A stretch of 64,000 nucleotides of DNA. It comes from Parcubacteria group bacterium ADurb.Bin192 (GTDB lineage: Bacteria > Patescibacteriota > Patescibacteriia > 2-12-FULL-60-25). The translations under genes were made by a program, and so were the position numbers. Shown piece by piece: positions 1 to 8,623 of the stretch (positions within the stretch are counted from its first letter, which is position 1; the number at the start of each line of letters is the position of its first letter). The stretch spans positions 55,824 through 119,823 of the forward strand of contig MWCR01000002.1 of NCBI GenBank assembly GCA_002070095.1, read 5' to 3'. A model generated the notes under the pieces. It saw only the letters and a program-made list of their open reading frames with translations, was not told where the DNA came from and made no database searches.

Positions 1-327
1 ATAAGACCACTGAATGGACTCTTCTTTAAAATAATCTCCCAACGACCAGTTGCCCAGCATCTCAAAAAACGTCAGATGACGGTTATCACCCACCTCATCA
101 ATATCATCCGTACGCAGACATTTTTGAGCATTGGCCAGCCTTTTGCCCATGGGATGATCTTGTCCCAATAAGTAAGGCACCAAAGGCTGCATGCCGGCCG
201 TGGTAAACAGTACCGTCGGATCGTTTTCCGGAATCAATGAAGCCGAAGGCAAGACGGCATGGCCTTTTTCTTTAAAAAAATCCAAAAACAACCGCCTAAT
301 ATTATCCGTGGTCAAATTCTTATGCAT
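1..327 (-). CDS. alaS: Alanyl-tRNA synthetase, N-terminal part (cut by window edge)
   Basis: The minus strand opens with ATG at 327 and runs 109 codons off the left edge without a stop. The protein begins [18 protein letters not shown] and contains [21 protein letters not shown] and [17 protein letters not shown], the hallmark start of class II alanyl-tRNA synthetase (motif 1 region and the [15 protein letters not shown] segments). It charges tRNA-Ala in the cytoplasm. The start is well fixed because the family usually begins a few residues before this helix. A promoter-like pair lies directly upstream, with the -10 box nine bases from the ATG, so it is probably transcribed separately from the gene at 368-1174. 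Editing and C-Ala domains lie outside the window. Confidence 0.95.
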   Translation of the reverse strand, partial: MHKNLTTDNIRRLFLDFFKEKGHAVLPSASLIPENDPTVLFTTAGMQPLVPYLLGQDHPMGKRLANAQKCLRTDDIDEVGDNRHLTFFEMLGNWSLGDYFKEESIQWSY

Positions 328-336
328 AATTTCTTT

Positions 337-365
337 AGAATATACAAGAAACCAATATTAAACAA
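337..365 (-). promoter_or_regulatory. Promoter of alaS, leaderless geometry
   Basis: On the minus strand TTGTTT (360-365) and TATTCT (337-342) are separated by 17 bases, and nine bases separate the -10 box from the alaS ATG. A start site 6-8 bases after the -10 would leave almost no 5' leader. The boxes are imperfect, but the same spacing recurs at other genes in the window. Confidence 0.5.
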
Positions 366-367
366 GC

Positions 368-1174
368 TTAGTCAATTTCACCCTTGACCTCTCTGGCCAC
401 GGCCTCTACATGGCCGAGCGGCGAGTCAGCTTCATTTTTATCCACCTGTCTCAAATCGCGGAAAACAAGTTCCGCTTGATTGACAAAAACCTTCAAAACA
501 CTGGGGTCAAAATCCTTGGACCGGTTATCAATATCCTTAACAATCAAAAAAGCTTTCAGACTCCCGCTCCTTTGATCTGAAGGTACCAGTATTAAACTTT
601 CTCCTTCGTTTTCAAAGCTGGAAATACGATTTTCTTCATGCACCCTCTTCAGCTCTTTATTGGCAATACGCCAATTATTGTTATCTTTATGATTAGGAAA
701 ATGAAACTCGCCCTCTGTTCGCAATTTATCCAAATGCACGAATCTTAATAAGGCCGGAGCTCCGCCAAAACTAACGGACGCGGCCGAGGCCAAAGAATGA
801 AGCAAATCCTTGCTTAATTTCGCTTGTTCGTACATGGAAACACTGGTATCGTTGATCAATTTTTTCAGCAAATCCAGTTGGCGGTTAACCGAACCTATAT
901 ACTGATAGGAAGAAACCAACTCTTTTTTAGCCTGTTCGCAAGCATCCATTATTTCCTGATTCTCTTTTTCCTTTTTTTCCATTAATTTTTCATAAAACAT
1001 GAAAATGGCAATACCCGTAAATCCAAAAACAAAAATCAAAAACTCCTCAACATGAGTTTCGTGAACTCCGAAATAATCCCTGGTCACCAGAGAAGGTGAA
1101 AAAACGGCCAACATGAACAAAATCAAATAAGCCAAAGAAATCCATTGAAATTTTTTGGATCTTTGTTCAGACAT
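368..1174 (-). CDS. Two-helix membrane protein with coiled coil and GAF-like C-terminus, function unknown
   Basis: This is a 268-residue protein. Two hydrophobic segments, at about residues 13-31 and 43-60, form a short hairpin anchor. A charged coiled coil follows at about 62-105 (EKLMEKKEKENQEIMD onwards), and then a soluble region of about 150 residues. The soluble part has alternating hydrophobic strands (SLILVPSDQ, LKAFLIVKDI) and ends in a helix, the general look of a GAF or sensor-type domain. No catalytic motif such as a histidine-kinase H-box or GGDEF is visible. It starts 15 bases after the mnmA stop, so it may be the last gene of rlmN-mnmA transcription. The topology is clear; the GAF comparison is only a guess from the pattern. 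Confidence 0.7.
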   Translation of the reverse strand: MSEQRSKKFQWISLAYLILFMLAVFSPSLVTRDYFGVHETHVEEFLIFVFGFTGIAIFMFYEKLMEKKEKENQEIMDACEQAKKELVSSYQYIGSVNRQLDLLKKLINDTSVSMYEQAKLSKDLLHSLASAASVSFGGAPALLRFVHLDKLRTEGEFHFPNHKDNNNWRIANKELKRVHEENRISSFENEGESLILVPSDQRSGSLKAFLIVKDIDNRSKDFDPSVLKVFVNQAELVFRDLRQVDKNEADSPLGHVEAVAREVKGEID

Positions 1175-1189
1175 ATTCGCAGTATACTA

Positions 1190-2290
1190 TCACAGATGGT
1201 CGATTTGACGAATTACTCCACCGCCCAGGCATTCAGAACCCCGATACACAACCGCGGACTGGCCAATAGCCGCGGCTTTAACCGGCTGTTTAAACTCAAG
1301 ACTCATCTCGCCGGCCTTCGACCCCTTTATCAACCGAGCGGCGCAGGCTGTTTGACGGTATCTGACCTGAACCTGCACGGACAAGGGCAAGGACGGGCTT
1401 TGACCGCTGATCCAATGCAAATCCCCCAGCCTTAAGCGCTTGGCCTGCAGCCAGGGATGTCTATCCGAATCAACCACTGTCAGGATATTTTTTTTCAAAT
1501 CTTTATCGGCCGCATACCAAGCATGCCGGCCCGCAACTTTGATCTGCTGGCGTTGCCCGATGGTATATAAATGCAAACCTTGATGTTCTCCCAGCACCTC
1601 GCCTTTATCTGAAATTATCCGGCCGGGCTTTGATTTGATCCGCTGTTTTAAAAAATCTTGAAAGTTGATTTTACCGATAAAACAAATACCCTGACTATCC
1701 GGTTTTTCAGCCGTCGGCAAACCAAAGGCCGCGGCTTTACGCCTGACGGCACTCTTTTGTAAATGACCGATCGGAAAAATGACGTGAGACAAAGCCTCCT
1801 GCGGAACTCGATAAAGAAAATAAGACTGATCTTTATCTTTGTCCAAACCCTTGTACAAATGAGCCTGCCGTCCGTCTGACTTGATTCTGGCATAATGCCC
1901 GGTGGCCATGGCTTCAAAACCCAAAAGCTTGGCCTTTTGCCAAAACATGCCAAACTTAACGTATTCATTGCATAAAACGTCTGGATTGGGCGTATATCCG
2001 GCTTTATAAGCTTTAATCATGGCCTCCACCACCAGGCGCCGATATTGATCTTCAAAATCAAAAGTCATGAACGGAATGTCCAATACCGCCGCGGCTCTCA
2101 TGGCATCCCTGCGCTCGGACCTCCAACTGCATTCACCGCTGAAAACATCTTTGGTTTGGGACCAATTTTTGATAAAACAACCGCTCACGTCAAAACCACG
2201 CTCTTTAAGCAAAGCCGCGGCCACCGAAGAATCCACGCCCCCGCTCATGGCCACCAATACTTTATTTTTTTTTAACTTTCTGCCTGTCAT
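1190..2290 (-). CDS. mnmA: tRNA-specific 2-thiouridylase MnmA
   Basis: MnmA activates U34 of tRNA-Lys, -Glu and -Gln with ATP and inserts sulfur to give 2-thiouridine. The 366-residue length fits the family. The N-terminal PP-loop AMSGGVDSSVAAALL (residues about 14-28) binds ATP. The catalytic cysteines are expected in NPDVLCNEYVKFG (about 106) and SQGICFIGK (about 202), and both are present. ATGHYARI and KDQSYFLYRV are further family signatures, and the C-terminal beta-barrel region is intact. The ATG overlaps the rlmN TGA as ATGA, so translational coupling is likely. Both genes act on RNA decoding. No sulfur-relay partner is visible nearby. Confidence 0.96.
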   Translation of the reverse strand: MTGRKLKKNKVLVAMSGGVDSSVAAALLKERGFDVSGCFIKNWSQTKDVFSGECSWRSERRDAMRAAAVLDIPFMTFDFEDQYRRLVVEAMIKAYKAGYTPNPDVLCNEYVKFGMFWQKAKLLGFEAMATGHYARIKSDGRQAHLYKGLDKDKDQSYFLYRVPQEALSHVIFPIGHLQKSAVRRKAAAFGLPTAEKPDSQGICFIGKINFQDFLKQRIKSKPGRIISDKGEVLGEHQGLHLYTIGQRQQIKVAGRHAWYAADKDLKKNILTVVDSDRHPWLQAKRLRLGDLHWISGQSPSLPLSVQVQVRYRQTACAARLIKGSKAGEMSLEFKQPVKAAAIGQSAVVYRGSECLGGGVIRQIDHL

Positions 2291-3303
2291 GACTGATTTT
2301 TACCGGCTAATTGACCGCAGGCGGCCTTGATTTGTTCGCCAAAAGATACACGCTGCGTAATTGAGAGCCCGTTCTTTCTGATATGTTCAAAAAATTCCCG
2401 TCTGCGCTTTTCGTCAGTCGCCTTAAAAGTTCCGGTATCATGATATTTAATCAAATTAATATGCGCCAACTGTTTTAACGGCCCAAGCAATTTGACCAAT
2501 TTTTCCGCTTGTTCCAAACCGTCATTGACTCCGTTTAACATGACATACTCAAACATCACTTTTCTGTTGGTGCGCTTCAAATAGTCTTTGACCGCGTCCA
2601 TTAGTTTGTCCAGAGAATAGGCCTTGGCCACGGGCATTATTTGAGCACGCAAGAGTTGGTCGGGCGCGTGCAATGAAATGGCCAAATTGACCTGCGGAGC
2701 CTCTTTGGCCAACCTTTGAATACCCGGGATGATGCCGCAGGTCGAGATGCTGATGTGGCGGGCGCCCAAGCCAAAATAATCAGGATGCATCAAAAGACGC
2801 AAAGTTTCAAAAACATTGTCCGGATTATTAAAGGGCTCGCCCATGCCCATAAAAACAATATTGGTGACTTTAGCCTCTTGTTGATTGAGTATTCTGGCGG
2901 CTTGGATTACCTGATCCACTATCTCTTCAGCTGACAGATTGCGAGTAAAGCCCAAAGTTCCGGTAGCGCAAAAACCACAGCCCATGGCACAGCCCACTTG
3001 CGATGAAATACAAACCGTATTCCGGCCGTCTTGGTGCCTGATGATGACGGTTTCGATAAAATGACGATCCTCGGTTTCCAATAACAATTTAATGCTCGAA
3101 AATTCTAGATCCGGTGAAGTTTCAGCTAACTTAAGCGGAGACCAGGCTAAAGACCGGCATTCCAGTCTCAAGTCCTTGGGCCAGGTGCTTATATCATCCC
3201 AAGAGCCTAAAAAATCTTTATAATAAGCCCGCATCGCTTGCTGAAAACGATACTTGGGCGCTTTAAGCTCGTTTAACTTGGCTTCAAAATTTTGGTGATT
3301 CAT
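2287..3303 (-). CDS. rlmN: Dual-specificity rRNA/tRNA adenine-C2 methyltransferase RlmN
   Basis: This is a radical-SAM enzyme of 338 residues that makes 2-methyladenosine at A2503 of 23S rRNA and A37 of some tRNAs. The CxxxCxxC cluster motif is in SQVGCAMGCGFCATGTLG (about residue 105-120). The next signatures are NIVFMGMGEPFNN and HISISTCGIIPGI. The methyl-carrying cysteine near the end is present in AACGQLAG, and the second catalytic cysteine is the one in GFCATG. It lies upstream of mnmA with a four-base overlap. About 135 bases separate its start from the stop of the hydrolase at 3439, and no clear terminator is seen there. Confidence 0.96.
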   Translation of the reverse strand: MNHQNFEAKLNELKAPKYRFQQAMRAYYKDFLGSWDDISTWPKDLRLECRSLAWSPLKLAETSPDLEFSSIKLLLETEDRHFIETVIIRHQDGRNTVCISSQVGCAMGCGFCATGTLGFTRNLSAEEIVDQVIQAARILNQQEAKVTNIVFMGMGEPFNNPDNVFETLRLLMHPDYFGLGARHISISTCGIIPGIQRLAKEAPQVNLAISLHAPDQLLRAQIMPVAKAYSLDKLMDAVKDYLKRTNRKVMFEYVMLNGVNDGLEQAEKLVKLLGPLKQLAHINLIKYHDTGTFKATDEKRRREFFEHIRKNGLSITQRVSFGEQIKAACGQLAGKNQS

Positions 3304-3438
3304 AACGTATAAAATCCCGAAGGATGCCCAATCATATGCCCGCCAGACAGATTATGCAAGCCCCGCAGATCGTTTCAAAAACCATATCAAAAAATCTGAT
3401 CGATGATTAGAGCAATCAATCAAACTTATCTTCAAGCT

Positions 3439-4119
3439 TTATTTGACCATTTGGAGAGATTCTTTTATCCAGCCGGCCAAAGACTCCATCAACTTGGGGT
3501 CGGCCGTAAACAAATGAATGCCGTGACCAGAATTTTTATAGGGAACAAACATCTTTCTATCGGCGGCCGCCTTTTCCACTATCTGTTCGGCCGCCTGAAA
3601 AGACTCGGGATCATCCCCATCCGAACCCGCGGCCCACAAACAATGATGCGGCTTGACATACAAAGCCTCCTCGACTCCGTTAATACCCCGATAATCACCG
3701 GGCGACAAAAGCACGGCGCCCGCCAGTTCAGGCGACTGACGGAGCATCAACAAAGACAAATTGGCTCCGATTGAAGCGCCGACCAACATCACCCTGTCTT
3801 TGGAATACTGCTTCTTTTGCAGCCAATCCAGGGCCGCTTGCACATCGTTCAAAGTCTGCAGATGCTGAACATCGTCAAACTGTTTATAGTCCAATTTGGC
3901 ACCCGAGTCAGTATTAACACTCTCACCATGCCCGCGCATATCAATTGCCAAAGAAGCCACTCCGTATTTGGACAAAACTTGTTGAAAGGCCGCCCAAGAA
4001 CGCCGGTCAACCGGCATCATGTGCAATAAAATAGCCACTCCGACCGTAGTCGAAGCCGGACTCCATTCCCCCACTATCTTGACTCCGTCAAAAGTTGTAA
4101 AAGACACTTTTTCTGACAT
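3439..4119 (-). CDS. Alpha/beta-hydrolase (serine hydrolase, substrate unknown)
   Basis: The 226-residue protein has a nucleophile elbow G-A-S-I-G in RVMLVGASIGANLSLLML (about residue 117), which places the catalytic serine. DMRGHGES is an early family signature and NSGHGIHLF near residue 199 supplies the catalytic histidine. The acid is probably the aspartate in the GSDGDDPES segment. Similar single-domain hydrolases include acylesterases, dienelactone-hydrolase-like and monoacylglycerol-lipase-like enzymes, and nothing here fixes the substrate. There is no signal peptide, so it should be cytoplasmic. It starts five bases after the stop of the ATPase gene at 4124 and is probably the last gene of that transcript. 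Confidence 0.85.
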   Translation of the reverse strand: MSEKVSFTTFDGVKIVGEWSPASTTVGVAILLHMMPVDRRSWAAFQQVLSKYGVASLAIDMRGHGESVNTDSGAKLDYKQFDDVQHLQTLNDVQAALDWLQKKQYSKDRVMLVGASIGANLSLLMLRQSPELAGAVLLSPGDYRGINGVEEALYVKPHHCLWAAGSDGDDPESFQAAEQIVEKAAADRKMFVPYKNSGHGIHLFTADPKLMESLAGWIKESLQMVK

Positions 4120-4123
4120 AAAA

Positions 4124-6313
4124 CTAAAAAGTTACTCTTTCTCCGGGGCGTAAAGTACCCGAAGAACTTAGCGCGTTGTTGACCGTCTTGGACGTGTTAT
4201 TAACTGCTTTTGATTTAAAAACCGTCAGTGTACGCGGCGGTTCATCCAGCAGATCACCATTGTCCGGCTTGGGCGCCGGCCTGTTGGCAAACTCGCTTTT
4301 GTGTTTGCTCTTCCCGCTTCTGATACGCTCGTGCTTGAAAAGTTGATTTGAATTCATTTGAACGGAGTTTTCGACCGCCTGATCCGCCCCCTTGAATTCG
4401 TCTTTTTTAACACCATCGGGCCTGACTGTTTTTTCCATCTTTGGTTTATGATTTTCCAAAGCCCGACCCTTGATTTTTTTAAGTTCCTCCATGAAACTCA
4501 AGGCCTTAACCGGTGGTTCGGATTTAGGTGCAGGCTGAACCGCCGGCGCGGCAACCGGTTCTTTTTTGTTTTCAATGACCAGATCTCCTACAATCCTGGG
4601 ACGATTGGGCTTTTCTTCTTTTTTCTCTTCGTGACCCGCGGACCCGCCCTTCTCCCCTCCGGGCCCGTATTTAACGATTTTGGACTTGGTCTTCTTTTCC
4701 TCGCGCACGATAGGCATACAGTCCGCGCAAAACATAGGCCGGCTCTTATCCAGCTGAATGGGCATATCCCAAACCTTGCCGCATCGGTCACAGGTATGAC
4801 TGTACTTCGGTTTATCCTTCTTGCCCTGTACAGGGGGCTTGACCAAAGCCTGTAAACGCTCCGGAGAAATTTTCAAGTATTCGACCGGTTCAGACCCGGC
4901 AGATTCTTTTTCCTCATCAAGCGCAACACTTTGCTGTAAAGCCGAAGGCGTATAGCCGCCCAACTGCTTTTTCTCTTCTTCGATATTTGACTCCGCTCCT
5001 CTTAAAGTGGCTGCCGCTTCCATGCCGCTCCAGCGCAAAACCTTTTCTTCGATGTTAGACCGAGGCACCGCGTACCTTTCTCTTGAAACAGCTATAACCT
5101 TGGCCGCATTGCCCGAATAAACGGCCATGGGCGGCAAAGTGGTGGCCGAAAAAGGCGTGGTCGCCACTCCATCCACCATAAGTTTTAAATAAATGTTGTA
5201 CTTGGGCAGATTAACCAAATCTTCAGGCGTGAACGTGGGCGTAAATTCCTGTTCCAAAAAAGTGGCGTCCGCGCCCCCTACTCGAAAAGTCAGTATGGTG
5301 CCGGCATTACCCATGACCGCGGCCCTGACCTCTTCGGTCAGCTGTTCGATGTACTGATGAGCCACCGTCAAATTCAGATGATATTTTCTGGCTTCAGACA
5401 GAATTGAAGCAAAAGATTCGTTGGCGAAATTTTGAAATTCGTCGACAAACAGATAAAAATCGCGGCGGTCGTCTTCCGGCAAATCCACGCGTTCCATGGC
5501 CGCCATTTGCAAACGTGAAATGATCATACCTCCCAATAACCGCATGTTTTCTTCTCCGATCCTGCCTTTGGACAAATTAACGATAAAAATCTTGCCGCTG
5601 TCCATGATATCGCGCACATCGATGGTGGAACGAACCTGCGACACAATATTTCTAACGATCGAAGCGGACAAAAATTGGCCCACTTTGTTTTGAATCGGAG
5701 CAATGGCTTCAGTCTGATACTTTTCACTCCAAGTGGTAAATTCAGCCACCCAAAAAGTTTTCACGATAGGATCTCTGATCTTGGTGATGACGCGCGCCCT
5801 GTATTCAGAATCAACCAGCAGACGGTTAATACCCAATAAAGTCGCTCCCGGATAATCCAACAGCGCCAAAACGCAGTTGAGCAAAATATACTCCATACGC
5901 GCGCTCCACACATCCGGCCAAATCTTTTTAAACACGCCCATCAGACCGCTGGCCACCAAATGCTTTTGACTGTCTTTAACGGTTTCCAGAATATTAAAGC
6001 CAACGGGATAGTCCAAATCCGCCGGATTAAAATAAACCACGTCGTTAATGCGGTTGGAAGGTATGTAATCCAATATCTTTTCGGCCGTGTCGCCGTGCGG
6101 ATCTATGTAACAAACTCCATGCCCGGCCATGATATCGGACATGACCATGTTTTCCTGCAAAACGGTTTTTCCCATGCCCGTCTTGCCGATAATATAGATA
6201 TGCTTTCTCCGATCATCGGTTTTAATGCCAAAACGCCGGCGCTGATTCCTGAAATTGGTTTCAGCGAACAAAGTTATCTCATTTTCATGGTCATGATCGT
6301 AATTGATGGACAT
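4124..6313 (-). CDS. VirD4/TraG-like AAA ATPase with C-terminal zinc ribbon
   Basis: This is a 729-residue P-loop ATPase of the type IV secretion/HerA superfamily. Walker A is IGKTGMGKTVL (about residue 40), followed by YIDPHGDTAEKI. Walker B is FYLFVDEFQNFANESF (about 288), and NAGTILTFRVG is the downstream sensor-like region. After the ATPase (about 1-420), a low-complexity charged tail contains a four-cysteine zinc ribbon, CDRCGKVW and MFCADC (about 508-535). The family moves DNA or protein through membranes by ATP hydrolysis. It sits three bases after the membrane protein at 6317-7657, and no relaxase or other conjugation gene is near. In Patescibacteria this pair appears chromosomal and may serve DNA uptake or an envelope function, which is inference. 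Confidence 0.8.
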   Translation of the reverse strand: MSINYDHDHENEITLFAETNFRNQRRRFGIKTDDRRKHIYIIGKTGMGKTVLQENMVMSDIMAGHGVCYIDPHGDTAEKILDYIPSNRINDVVYFNPADLDYPVGFNILETVKDSQKHLVASGLMGVFKKIWPDVWSARMEYILLNCVLALLDYPGATLLGINRLLVDSEYRARVITKIRDPIVKTFWVAEFTTWSEKYQTEAIAPIQNKVGQFLSASIVRNIVSQVRSTIDVRDIMDSGKIFIVNLSKGRIGEENMRLLGGMIISRLQMAAMERVDLPEDDRRDFYLFVDEFQNFANESFASILSEARKYHLNLTVAHQYIEQLTEEVRAAVMGNAGTILTFRVGGADATFLEQEFTPTFTPEDLVNLPKYNIYLKLMVDGVATTPFSATTLPPMAVYSGNAAKVIAVSRERYAVPRSNIEEKVLRWSGMEAAATLRGAESNIEEEKKQLGGYTPSALQQSVALDEEKESAGSEPVEYLKISPERLQALVKPPVQGKKDKPKYSHTCDRCGKVWDMPIQLDKSRPMFCADCMPIVREEKKTKSKIVKYGPGGEKGGSAGHEEKKEEKPNRPRIVGDLVIENKKEPVAAPAVQPAPKSEPPVKALSFMEELKKIKGRALENHKPKMEKTVRPDGVKKDEFKGADQAVENSVQMNSNQLFKHERIRSGKSKHKSEFANRPAPKPDNGDLLDEPPRTLTVFKSKAVNNTSKTVNNALSSSGTLRPGERVTF

Positions 6314-6316
6314 ATT

Positions 6317-7657
6317 TTAGACCTGCGGCAAATTATACGGAGGTTCAACCGTTTTGGCTTCACGCTTTTTTAAATGCGGGGCTTTTACTTGAAAAGTATG
6401 CGGAAAATGCCAATAAGTAGCCAGCTCTTCGGTGCACATGTAATGCGGAGGCATGCCGTCCCAGGCCGATCTTGATTTATAATGAGCAATTAATTTGGTT
6501 TTATGCCAATTATTGCGCTTGTCCTTAAAAAACCAAAAACTGCCGCTCAAACCCACTTTGCGCAGTTCAGGCTTAAGAGACAGCATATCGTTGGCATTCA
6601 TCTGTTTCATGAAACCCACAAAAGAATTGATGACTTTGGGCTTTTTAAAAACCTGTTTTTTGCCGATATACAAAAATCTGATTTTGGTTTTATAAGCTAT
6701 TTTTGACAACTTGTTTTCCGTGGCCTCCAGCACCTTGCGTTCGCCCGGACTTAAATTGAACATTCTCAAATCCATGCCCTTATCGTCTTTTTTGGCCGGA
6801 GCCGCCGCCGAACCCATAAACTCATTGGCGATCATGATAAACAAATTAAACGGGGCCAGTACTATCTTTTCCAACAAGCTCGGCTTACTCTCTATTTTTT
6901 CTCCTTTCAGCTTTTTAATGACAATCTGGCCTAACTGCTGATACTCCTTCTGTTCAATGGGCACGGCTACGAACTGCAGCCAGGCTTGTTCACCCGGTCC
7001 CAAACGTGAAAAACCTTCCAATAAAACAGCCAAGGGATCTTTCAGCTCGCCGCTCATGGAATGCTCGAAAACCGGATAAGTTTTGAGCGGAAAAATATCC
7101 GTGCTTAACTTGTTGGGCGCGGGAATCATTTCCGTGCCCCAGGCATCATATTCCGGGTCAGGATATGAAGACGGTACTTGTTTGGCATAATCTTCCACTT
7201 CTGAAATTTGAGCTTCGGGATATTGAGAATAAATCGAAGCTTCAATCAGATCACGGAACTGCCTGGTGGTAAAAATAATAAACTGTATATTGCCCTCAAT
7301 GGAAACTATCTCAAAAGAAATTTGATCCTGCACCGCTCCTTTAATCCATTTATCAACCCACGAATGGCTGGAATGCGCTCCGGCCAAATGCGCGAAGATG
7401 TTTTCCACACCTCGCAGAGCCTGACCCGGATCTTTTTCTGTGTTCTTGGGCACATCTATGGCCAGCACGATCCATTGCTTTTGCCTCATGTGCAACGTCT
7501 GCCGCCACTCCAGCCAGCCTAATTTAAAAAGATACCAAAAAACATAAATAAAAATCAGCCATCCGCCATGCGTAAAAATATAAAACATGGCCTGGAACGG
7601 ACTGCTTCCCATGCTGTTCAACAAGGCGTTAATATCAAACGCGGCTAATTCCCCCAT
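6317..7657 (-). CDS. Membrane-anchored partner of the AAA ATPase (DUF8128-like), function unknown
   Basis: The protein has 446 residues and one strong N-terminal transmembrane helix (about 26-48: FTHGGWLIFIYVFWYLFKLG). A long soluble region follows, with a ferredoxin-like-looking segment (QKQWIVLAIDVPKNTEKDP and QFIIFTTRQFRDLIEASIYS) resembling the first part of VirB4/TraC-like proteins. A second hydrophobic patch is at about 267-285 (APFNLFIMIANEFMG). No Walker motif is present. The downstream ATPase starts after a three-base gap, so the two are co-expressed and probably form one membrane complex. The family label is a recollection from similar gene pairs and is uncertain; topology and pairing are read from the sequence. 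Confidence 0.65.
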   Translation of the reverse strand: MGELAAFDINALLNSMGSSPFQAMFYIFTHGGWLIFIYVFWYLFKLGWLEWRQTLHMRQKQWIVLAIDVPKNTEKDPGQALRGVENIFAHLAGAHSSHSWVDKWIKGAVQDQISFEIVSIEGNIQFIIFTTRQFRDLIEASIYSQYPEAQISEVEDYAKQVPSSYPDPEYDAWGTEMIPAPNKLSTDIFPLKTYPVFEHSMSGELKDPLAVLLEGFSRLGPGEQAWLQFVAVPIEQKEYQQLGQIVIKKLKGEKIESKPSLLEKIVLAPFNLFIMIANEFMGSAAAPAKKDDKGMDLRMFNLSPGERKVLEATENKLSKIAYKTKIRFLYIGKKQVFKKPKVINSFVGFMKQMNANDMLSLKPELRKVGLSGSFWFFKDKRNNWHKTKLIAHYKSRSAWDGMPPHYMCTEELATYWHFPHTFQVKAPHLKKREAKTVEPPYNLPQV

Positions 7658-7710
7658 GCCAGTATATTAGCACACAATAAAACACGCAGAAAGAGCTAAA
7701 CCTTGTGATT

Positions 7711-8622
7711 TTATTTCACCCGGGCGGCTTTACGCTGCAAACTGATTTTGTGCCAAGTCACCAGCAAAGGCGTGGCGATAAAAATCGAAGAATAAGCACC
7801 CGTGGCAATACCCACTATTAAAGCCAAGGCAAAATCTTTGATGCTGTCGCCGCCAAACAAGAAAACCGCCACCAAGGCCAGCAAAGTCGTAACCGTGGTA
7901 TTGATTGACCGCCAAATAGTTTGATTCAATGAGACGTTAACGATTTCTTCAAACGTACCCGTGGATCTTTGCAAGTTTTCGCGCACGCGATCCAGCACCA
8001 CAATCGTATCATTAATCGAATAACCCATGATGGTTAATATGGCCGCGATAAAAGCCGTCCCGATTTCCACATTGTTCAGTTTACCTAAAAGCGCAAATAA
8101 ACCAACGGGAGTAATGATGTCGTGAAAAGCCGTAATAATGGTTATCAAGCCGTATTTCCAAGCTTTAACCGGCACGGATACTTGGCGGAAGGCCCAGCCA
8201 ATGTAGATCAAAATGGCGATAAACACGATAACCAAAGCCATCAGAGATTTGGCGCGCAATTCCTGACCGATAACCGGGCCAATGGAATCAAAACGCAGTT
8301 CATTGATGGTGCCGAACGAGTCCTGTAAAACAACCAGCACTCTTTGATGAGTTTCTTCATCCAAAGTCTTCATTCTGAAACTCATGTCATTTTCACCCAC
8401 CGGCTGAATAACCATGCCTCCAAGATTCAACGATGAAACCGCTTGTTCAGCCTCCATGGGCGTGGGTCTTTGATTTTCATAACGCACCACCAGCATGGAT
8501 CCGCCGGTTAAATCTATGCCTTGCTTCAACCCGAAAAGAGCCAAAAAAAGCAGGCTGCAGCCGATTAAGACACCCGAAACAGCAAACCAAAGGTAACGAT
8601 ATTTGATAATGTTTAATTGCAT
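7711..8622 (-). CDS. secF: Protein translocase subunit SecF
   Basis: SecF is the partner of SecD in the RND-type pair that uses the proton gradient to help SecYEG and SecA pull proteins outwards. The chosen ATG at 8622 gives 303 residues beginning MQLNIIKYRYLWF; it lies one base after the secD TAG, and an AGGA element sits about 13 bases upstream. A longer frame exists but would overlap secD by 50 bases. Visible signatures are DLTGGSMLVVRYE in the first periplasmic domain, the TM4 core IMGYSINDTIVVLDRVREN, and NTTVTTLLALVAVFLFGG. Six transmembrane segments are expected. It is the last gene of secA-secD-secF. Confidence 0.95.
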   Translation of the reverse strand: MQLNIIKYRYLWFAVSGVLIGCSLLFLALFGLKQGIDLTGGSMLVVRYENQRPTPMEAEQAVSSLNLGGMVIQPVGENDMSFRMKTLDEETHQRVLVVLQDSFGTINELRFDSIGPVIGQELRAKSLMALVIVFIAILIYIGWAFRQVSVPVKAWKYGLITIITAFHDIITPVGLFALLGKLNNVEIGTAFIAAILTIMGYSINDTIVVLDRVRENLQRSTGTFEEIVNVSLNQTIWRSINTTVTTLLALVAVFLFGGDSIKDFALALIVGIATGAYSSIFIATPLLVTWHKISLQRKAARVK

Positions 8623-8623
8623 A

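Noticed and set aside
1190..3303. UGA-recoded genetic code
   Set aside because: mnmA, rlmN and rsmH use TGA as stop in conserved positions, several within ATGA overlaps.
4358..4855. 165-codon frame opposite the ATPase tail
   Set aside because: Antisense of a frame with clear zinc-ribbon codons; composition typical of a shadow.
4124..7657. Integrated conjugative element
   Set aside because: No relaxase, mating-pore, integrase or attachment repeats; flanked by housekeeping genes.
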